Source: Cyclina sinensis
Lineage: Eukaryota; Mollusca; Bivalvia; Venerida; Veneridae
Direction of reading: 5' to 3'
Length of the DNA stretch: 64,000 nt
Assembly (NCBI GenBank): GCA_012932295.1
Contig: JAAONU010000061.1
Coordinates: forward strand, 1-64,000
The position numbers and the translations under genes are program-made. Below are positions 52,401 to 61,400 of this stretch, piece after piece (position 1 is the first letter of the stretch; each line of letters begins with the position of its first letter). The notes under the pieces are model-generated. The model had not been told where the DNA came from and made no database searches. It saw only the letters and a program-made list of their open reading frames with translations.

Positions 52401-55400
52401 TGAGTCTCACATCCCTCATTTCATCCACCTCTTGGACACGCAGTCTCCCAGTTAAAAACATTGCTATTTCTTTTTATTGAACGCTGTGGAACAATGCTGG
52501 ACCTTTGATAAACATTTCACTCCAAAGCTCATGAGTATTGTAAGTTACATTTAGGGAGATTGAATGTTAGATAGTCTACCTGGTTACTTGTACCTTTGGA
52601 TGAATTTACTTTTGTTCCGAGATATACAGTTCTCAACACAGTCATAATAAACTTTATTATAAGGTCATTCATCTGAGACATCAGCCAGTGTGGTCAGGCA
52701 TTTATTTAGAAGTTTGCAACTTTGTATATACCTAGGTCTGTTGCTGCTTCATGCATACTTAGGTCTGTTGCCACTTCATGTATACATAGGTCTGTTGCCG
52801 CTTCATATATACTTAGGTCTGTTGCTGCTTCATATATACTTAGTTCTGTTGCCGCTTCATATATACTTAGGTCTGTTGCTGCTTCATATATACTTAGGTT
52901 TGTTGCTGCTTTATGTGTACTTAGGTCTGTTGCTGCTTCATGCATACTTAGGTCTGTTGCTGCTTCATGTTTACTTAGGTCTGTTGCTGCTTCATGCATA
53001 GTTAGGTCTGTTGCTGCTTCATATATACTTAGGACTGTTGCCACTTCATGAAGACTTAGGTCTATTGCCGCTTCATATATACTTCGGTCTGTTGCCGCTT
53101 CATATATACTTAGGTCTGTTGCTGCTTCATATATACTTAGGTCTGTTGCCGCTTCATATATACTTAGGTCTGTTGCTGCTTTATGTGTACTTAGGTCTGT
53201 TGCCGCTTCATGCATACTTAGGTCTGTTGCTGCTTCATATATACTTAGGACTGTTGCCACTTCATGTATACTTAGGTCTGTTGCCGCTTCATATATACTT
53301 AGGTCTGTTGCCGCTTCATATATACTTAGGTCTGTTGCTGCTTCATATATACTTAGGACTGTTGCCACTTCATGTATACTTAGGTCTGTTGCCGCTTCAT
53401 ATATACTTAGGTCTGTTGCCGCTTCATATATACTTAGGTCTGTTGCCGCTTCATATATACTTAGGTCTGTTGCCGCTTCATATATACACTTGGACCCTGT
53501 TACTTCACGTGGTAGGCGTGTTATATATCGGAACCCCATTTATATCGCGGTCTCAAACTAGAGTGCAATAACAGGGTCCCAGTGTACTAAGGTCTGTTGC
53601 TGCTTCATATATACTTAGGTCTGTTGCCGCTTCATGTATACTTAGGTCTGTTGCTGCTTCATATTTACTTAGGTCTGTTGCTGCTTCATGCATACTTAGG
53701 TCTGTTGCTGCTTCATGCATACTTAGTTCTGTTGCTGCTTCATGCATACTAAGGTCTGTTGCTGCTTCATGTGTACTTAGTTCTGTTGCTGCTTCATGCA
53801 TACTTAGGTCTGTTGCTGCTTCATATATACTAAGGACTGTTGCCACTTCATGTATACTTAGGTCTGTTGCAGCTTCATATATACTTAGGTCTGTTGCCGC
53901 TTCATATATACTTAGGTCTGTTGCCGCTTCATATATACTTAGGTCTGTTGCTGCTTCATATATACACTTGGACCCTGTTACTTCACGTGGTAGGCGTGTT
54001 ATATATCGGAACCCCAATTATATCGCGGTCTCAAACTAGAGTGCTATAACAGGGTCCCAGTGTACTAAGGTCTGTTGCTGCTTCATATATACTTAGGTCT
54101 GTTGCCGCTTCATGTATACTTAGGTCTGTTGCTGCTTCATATTTACTTAGGGCTGTTGCTGCTTCATATTTACTTAGGTCTGTTGCTGCTTCATGCATAC
54201 TTAGGTCTGTTGCTGCTTCATGCATACTTAGTTCTGTTGCTGCTTCATGCATACTTAGGCCTGTTGCTGCTTCATGTGTACTTAGGTCTGTTGCTGCTTC
54301 ATGCATACTTAGGTCTGTTGCTGCTTCATATATACTAAGGACTGTTGCCACTTCATGTATACTTAGGTCTGTTGCAGCTTCATATATACTTAGGTCTGTT
54401 GCCGCTTCATATATACTTAGGTCTGTTGCCGCTTCATATATACTTAGGTCTGTTGCTGCTTCATATATACACTTGGACCCTGTTACTTCACGTGGTAGGC
54501 GTGTTATATATCGGAACCCCAATTATATCGCGGTCTCAAACTAGAGTGCTATAACAGGGTCCCAGTGTACTAAGGTCTGTTGCTGCTTCATATATACTTA
54601 GGTCTGTTGCCGCTTCATGTATACTTAGGTCTGTTGCTGCTTCATATTTACTTAGGTCTGTTGCTGCTTCATGCATACTTAGGTCTGTTGCTGCTTCATG
54701 CATACTTAGGTCTGTTGCTGCTTCATATGTACTTAGGTCTGTTGCTGCTTTATGTGTACTTAGGTCTGTTGCTGCTTCATATATACTTAGGTCTGTTGCT
54801 GCTTCATATATACTTAGGTCTGTTGCTGCTTCATATTTACTTAGGTCTGTTGCTGCTTCATGCATACTTAGGTCTGTTGCTGCTTCATGCATACTTAGGT
54901 CTGTTGCTGCTTCATATGTACTTAGGTCTGTTGCTGCTTTATGTGTACTTAGGTCTGTTGCTGCTTCATATATACTTAGGTCTGTTGCTGCTTCATATAT
55001 ACTTAGGTCTGTTGCTGCTTCATATATACTGAGGTCTGTTGCTGCTTCATGTGTACTTAAGTCTGTTGCTGCTTCATATATACTTAGGTCTGTTGCTGCT
55101 TCATGTGTACTTAGGTCTGTTGCTGCTTCATGTATACTTAGGTCTGTTGCTGCTTCATATATATACTTAGGTCTGTTGCCGCTTCATATATACTTAGGTC
55201 TGTTGCTGCTTCATATATACTTAGGTCTGTTGCCGCTTCATATAAACACTTGGACCCCGTTACTTCACGCCCCATTATAACGCTAACCTCAGTATAACGC
55301 TCAAGGGTCATGGCTCCGAAAAAAAAAAATAAAAAGAATAAAAAGAAAAAAAAATGTACCAATTTTTCACCGACCATAATTATTTTACATGCATATTTTA

Positions 55401-58400
55401 CGCGCTGTATCCATAACAACGCTTGTTTAATGTGTCAGCGAAGTACAATTAACTATGTAATTAGGATGCTCTAAGGCGGGAAAAGTGTGAAAAGCATGCA
55501 AAGTCTGGCGTTAATCCGCTTCTTTGTTCGTTGTGATCGATGATCAGTCAGGTATCAAACTGTTATGAAAACCTCAAATTCGAAGCTCTGACGTGCAAAC
55601 ATCGATGAACTGAGTAACAAACACAAACCAAAAATCTCTTTAAAAACCTTGCGTTTTCTATCGACCGGCACAAAGTTCGTTGTATCTCACGAAGATATTA
55701 CAGGACTGCATCTAAGAATCTGAGAGTTGTCTTTCAGTGTTTACTTTTTTACAGTGCAGGGATAAACATTGTAACTTACTGATTTTCACGCTTTTACTTA
55801 CGTGCTGTATCCATAACAACACTTGTTTAATGTGTCAGCGAAGTACAATTAACTACGTAATTAGGATGCTCTAGGGCGGGAAAAGTGTGAAAAGCATGAA
55901 AAGTCTGGCGTTAATCCGCTTCTTTGTTCGTTGTAATCGATGCTCAGTCAGGTATCAAACTGTTATGAAAACCTCGATGCGCAAACATTGATGAACTGAA
56001 TAACAAACACAAGCCAAAAATCTGTTTAAAATCCTTGCGTTTTCTATCGACCGGCACAAAGTTTGTTGTATCTCACGAAGATATTACAGGACTGCATCTA
56101 AGAATCTGAGAGTTGTCTTTCAGTATTTACTTTATTACAGAACAGCGTTACACATTGTAACTTACTGATTTTCATGGTTTTACTTTCGTTACAGTAACAC
56201 CACGGTTGTCCCGGGAATTGCTTATGTTTATATTTTTCTTATGCGATTTTTATCTGTTTTTTTAAACAAAGCAGGTAATATTTTACCAAATAATATTTTC
56301 TCTATACATAATGTATCTTGAGTGGTTTACAAACAAATTTGGTTCTTTTTAATGTTTTAACTTTAACATGATATACAGCTACATGTTAAATAGGTGGGTG
56401 GGGTAATACTAGCAAATTCAACAAGTCAACTATACGATCTCGGTAGGTGTGTTATATATCGGAACCCCATTTATATCGCGGTCCCAAACTAGAGCTCTAT
56501 AACAGGGTCCCAGTGTACTAAGGTCTGTTGCTGCTTCATATATACTTAGGTCTGTTGCCGCTTCATGTATACTTAGGTCTGTTGCTGCTTCATATAAACT
56601 TAGGTCTGTTGCCGCTTCATGTATACTTAAGTCTGTTGCTGCTTCATATATACTTAGGTCTGTTGCTGCTTCATGTATACTTAGGTCTGTTGCCCCTTCA
56701 TGTATACTTAGGTCTGTTGCTGCTTCATGTATACTTAGGTCTGTTGCTGCTTCATATATACTTAGGTCTGTTGCTGCTTCATATATACTTAGGTCTGTTG
56801 CTGCTTCATATATACTTAGGTCTGTTGCCGCTTCATATATACTTAGGTCTGTTGCTGCTTCATATATACTTAGGTCTGTTGCTGCTTCATATATACACTT
56901 GGACCCCGTTACTTCACATGGTAGGCGTGTTATATATCGGAACCCCATTTATATCGCTGTCTCAAACTAGAGCGCTATAACAGGGTCCCAGTGTACTAAG
57001 GTCTGTTGCTGCTTCATATATACTTAGGTCTGTTGCCGCTTCATGTATACTTAGGTCTGTTGCTGCTTCATATATACTTAGGTCTGTTGCTGCTTCATAT
57101 ATACACTTGGACCCCGTTACTTCACATGGTAGGCATGTTATATATCGGAACCCCATTTATATCGCTGTCTCAAACTAGAGCGCTATAACAGGGTCCCAGT
57201 GTACTAAGGTCTGTTGCTGCTTCATATATACTTAGGTCTGTTGCCGCTTCATGTATACTTAGGTCTGTTGCTGCTTCATATATACTTAGGTCTGTTGCAG
57301 CTTCATGTATACTTAGGTCTGTTGCTGCTTCATATATACTTAGGTCTGTTGCAGCTTCATGTATACTTAGGTCTGTTGCTGCTTCATATATACTTAGGTC
57401 TGTTGCAGCTTCATGTATACTTAGGTCTGTTGCTGCTTCATATATACCTAGGTCTGTTGCAGCTTCATGTATACTTAGGTCTGTTGCTGCTTCATATATA
57501 CCTAGGTCTGTTGCTGCTTCATATATACTTAGGTCTGTTGCAGCTTCATGTATACTTAGGTCTGTTGCTGCTTCATATATACTTAGGTCTGTTGCAGCTT
57601 CATGTATACTTAGGTCTGTTGCTGCTTCATATATACTTAGGTCTGTTGCTGCCTTATATATACTTAGGTCTGTTGCTGCTTCATATATACTTAGATCTGA
57701 TGAACTTGAAGAACTCATAGTAGAATTTTTCTGAATGAATGCTTGTGCACAATAATTATATAATTTTTTAGATAACACTTTTTAAAGGGGTATGCCCAAA
57801 TATTAAACGATGGTATACAGCTTAATAATGTATTTTATTAACTGCTTAATTATGAATCTTATTGACTCTTGCTCTATAAAATGAAAAAGAATAATCATGT
57901 AAGGAAGAAAATATGTTCAAAAATTTCATTAGAATATAAAGACTTTCTGAAATTGTTGATTTGTAATAAAAAGCTCGACCAAAATTTATACAACAACAAC
58001 TCTCTTTGTAAAGACATATATAAATGCTTTCATTTTACCTTTTGTTCTTAGAATAGAATTTTGACTGACACCTTGACATTGGAAAAGTCTTTTTTCAGCA
58101 TCATTCACAATTATGGTTTTGAAGAAAATAGATTGTTCTAATTTTTAGGGTTAGGCTCTTAAGAGACCTAGGGCAGTAACTAATAACTAACATTGTTCTC
58201 TGTGGGTTTATGTTTTTCTCTCCCTTTACTAGTGTTTCATGAAACCATTTTCAGGATAAAAGTTTTAAAACAATTGTCAATTATTGTTGGCCAAAAGAAA
58301 GTTTTTAAAACTAAGTTTTATCAACTTGAACCACACTGTTTTAATGTTTTTATTGATTTATAATGGTTGTGGTCATAATTCTGGCCTATTTAAAAAATTT

Positions 58401-61400
58401 GTACTGTGGACTTTAAAAAATCTCAACAAAAACTTTAACCCATCAATTTGCTTTTAGGGCTCAGAGCCATTTTTCAGCAGTACCGAAATGGTGGAAAGAT
58501 TTTTTGTTTTCCTTCTGAATTTATTGGGAAAAAAATTACTTTATGTGGCATTTGATTCTAGGTGGTCATTTTGTAACACATCTGTTATGTCAGAGATAAC
58601 TTGAATCAGTATGTTTAACAGAAATATTTATTATTATAAGGACAGCCAAATTATTATGACCCAGCCAAAATTACAACCAACCATTAATGGTACACAACTT
58701 ATTACAGACAGATCAATAGTTACGGAGAAATTTCAGAAGAATTGCATGTTATATATTGTATGCATGAGAAGATATCTTCTTTTCTTTGTCTTCTTAAAAG
58801 AAATCAAATTATCTATCTCGGCTTGATTTCATTACATGTCTGATAGTGCTTTGTTGTATAGACAGTTAGTGGTCTTGAAGTATCTCTTTGAAATTGAAAT
58901 ATAATATGTCAGACAAGTTTTGTATCTTCGATTCAGTGTTCTGACATTGGAGAATTTCTTAGTTTTTCCTTTGTTTTCCAGGGCTAGTAGGTGAGGCATC
59001 CCATTGTTCTATTACAAGGGGTGTCTGCAGGTCACTCTTGATAATCAGTATGTCTTCTGCTCCAGTGTCAAGGTCATTGGCTATTACTGTAGGATCTTCC
59101 ATATCACTTTGTAAAAGCATTTGATATTCTTGGTTAGTGTGTGTCACTAAAAACTCATTTTCATCACTTCCTAACATTTGACTGTGACCTTGACCTTGAA
59201 TTGTATTTTCATGAAAGTGCGAGTTCAGTATCCCAGAGTTGACATCTTCCCAGTCGTTACAAATGATTGTGTGATTTGAAGGGTCACTGAACTGTGGCAT
59301 CATAGGATATACATTAGAATAAATCCTTCGTAATAGTCCATCCTTACTCGACATGTCGTGTAAGATTAGGAATGCAAATATTGGTGTGGTTGAGGGATGA
59401 CACCATGATAAAATTGTCAGTCCGAGGTACACTTGTTTTGATGATATAAATTTATAGTCCACAATAGTAAGCAAAAACAGAGGATACCAGAATAGTATAA
59501 AACTTAAAACCATAAAAGTCAGAATTTTGATTCTTCTCAGATAAAGATGAGTGTATAAATTGTTGCTATGGCAACTCTTTTGGACAGCTTTAGGGTCAAG
59601 GTCATCATTGTTGCTAGAAAAAACATCCCTTAAAAGTGACCTGTGAATGAGTGCCCACTTAAGGCTCTTTGCTTTGAATCTCACTCTACAGTACATAGAC
59701 AAAAAATGCAACAGTGTAAGAAAGATCGCCATGGAAATAAGAATAATCCAAAGAATGTGTAAAACTAGGTTGCTAGGTGTTCCATAAGAAAATGTACAGC
59801 TGCCAACCCCAGGGATGAATTCTGGTTCCTTTGGTAAAAATGCCACACCCATGTGGATTAATACACAGGTGAACCATAGGATTGCGATTCCAAATATGAC
59901 ACAGAAATGATTCTTCTCACGATGTTTTGAAGGTCTCTGCATTTCACATTCTTCATTGACAACTATTGCTAATAGATTATATGCAGACACTGTCACAAAT
60001 AAAACATATGATGCCCCTATGGCATGACAAGCTGGCACTTCTGTTTGTCGTATCAGGTGAAATCCATACAAGAAATTATAAAGGCCCTTTATTAGGTCAA
60101 GAAAACACTGGTGACATATAAAAGCTGTTGATGATTTTCGAAACCTCTGGAAAACCAGGATTGTGACTATTGCAACCATATTTCCAAGACATCCAAGGGA
60201 AGTCACTCCAAGCAGAAAGTAGGCAGGAACATGATGGTCATTCACATCTGTGGTAGAAGAATTCTGTTGTGTCATCTCTGTTCTGAAATGATAGCAAAAT
60301 AAATAATATTTGAATATTTGCATAGGTACCAAAATAAGAAATATTTGAATACCTATGGTTTTGAGGATTGAAAATTGCTTAAGTTATGGTAAGAAAGAAA
60401 CTACAGTTTTAACAGTTATTTTGCACCACCATATAAGTTTTGTATAAATAACTTTTTGTGTGAAATCAATACTTAAGTAAATTACACTTAAGAATATCAT
60501 TTAAAGGTAACAAATTAACAGAATTCAGTCCCAAATTACACTAATACATTTATCATTGATTATTCATGGAGATCAGAACAGGTGTTACCTATCCACCAAG
60601 GATGAGAACAGGTGTGATAAATTCATCAAGGACAGGAACAGATGTAACATATTCATTGAAGATGGGAACAGGTGTAACATATTCATTGAGGATGGGAACA
60701 AATGTAATATGTTCATTGAGGATGGGAACAGATGTAAGGTACATTGAGGAAGGGAACAGATGTAACATATTCATCAAGGATGGGAACAGATGTAACATAT
60801 TCATCAAGGATGGGAACAGATTTGAGGTACATTGAAGATGGGAACAGATGTAACATTTTCATCAAGGATGGGAACAGATTTGAAGTACATTGAAGATGAG
60901 AACAGATGTAACATATTCATCAAGGATGGGAACAGATTTGAGGTACATTGAAGATGGGAACAGATGTAATATATTCATCAAGGATGCAAACAGATGTAAG
61001 GTTCATTGAGGATGGGAACAGTTGTAAGTTACATTGAGAATGGGAACAGATGTAACATATTTATTGAGAATGGGAACAGATGTAACATATTCATTGAGGA
61101 TGGGAACAGATGTAACATATTCATTGAGGATGGGGACCGGTGTGACATATTCATCAAGGATGCGAACAGATGTAAGGTTCATTGAGGATGGGAACAGATG
61201 TAAAGTACATTGAGGATGCAAACAGATGTAAGGTACATTGAGGATGGGAACAGATGTAAGGTATATTGAGGATGGGAACAGATGTAACATATTTATCAAG
61301 GATGGGAACAGATGAACGGTACATTGAGGATGCGAACAGATGTAACATATTCATCAAGGAATTGAACAGATGTTAGGTACATTGAGGATGGGAACAGATG

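Larger units (their letters stand above)
52735..55246. repeat. 27-bp satellite array, left block
   Basis: Tandem copies of a 27-bp unit (TTAGGTCTGTTGCTGCTTCA + TATATAC) with point variants, in MDN1 intron 40. Because 27 is a multiple of three and the unit lacks stops, frames stay open on both strands. One strand encodes LLLHIYLGL repeats and the other YEAATDLSI repeats. The block is divided by three 98-bp TIR insertions into higher-order units of about 480-505 bp. I regard the long frames here as satellite by-products, not genes. Confidence 0.93.
56516..57690. repeat. 27-bp satellite array, right block
   Basis: Same 27-bp unit as the left block, interrupted by two 98-bp TIR elements. Here alternate units often carry TGCAGCTTCATGTATAC variants, giving a 54-bp sub-period at about 57,290-57,610. 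At the right edge the minus strand has an ATG with a run of Ser codons leading into the repeat frame (202 codons in all, from 57,778). I do not consider that a supported gene. Confidence 0.93.

Noticed and set aside
52690..57778. Several long frames (up to 277 codons) on both strands
   Set aside because: They are the 27-bp satellite read in stop-free frames; both strands are open and the unit is a multiple of three.
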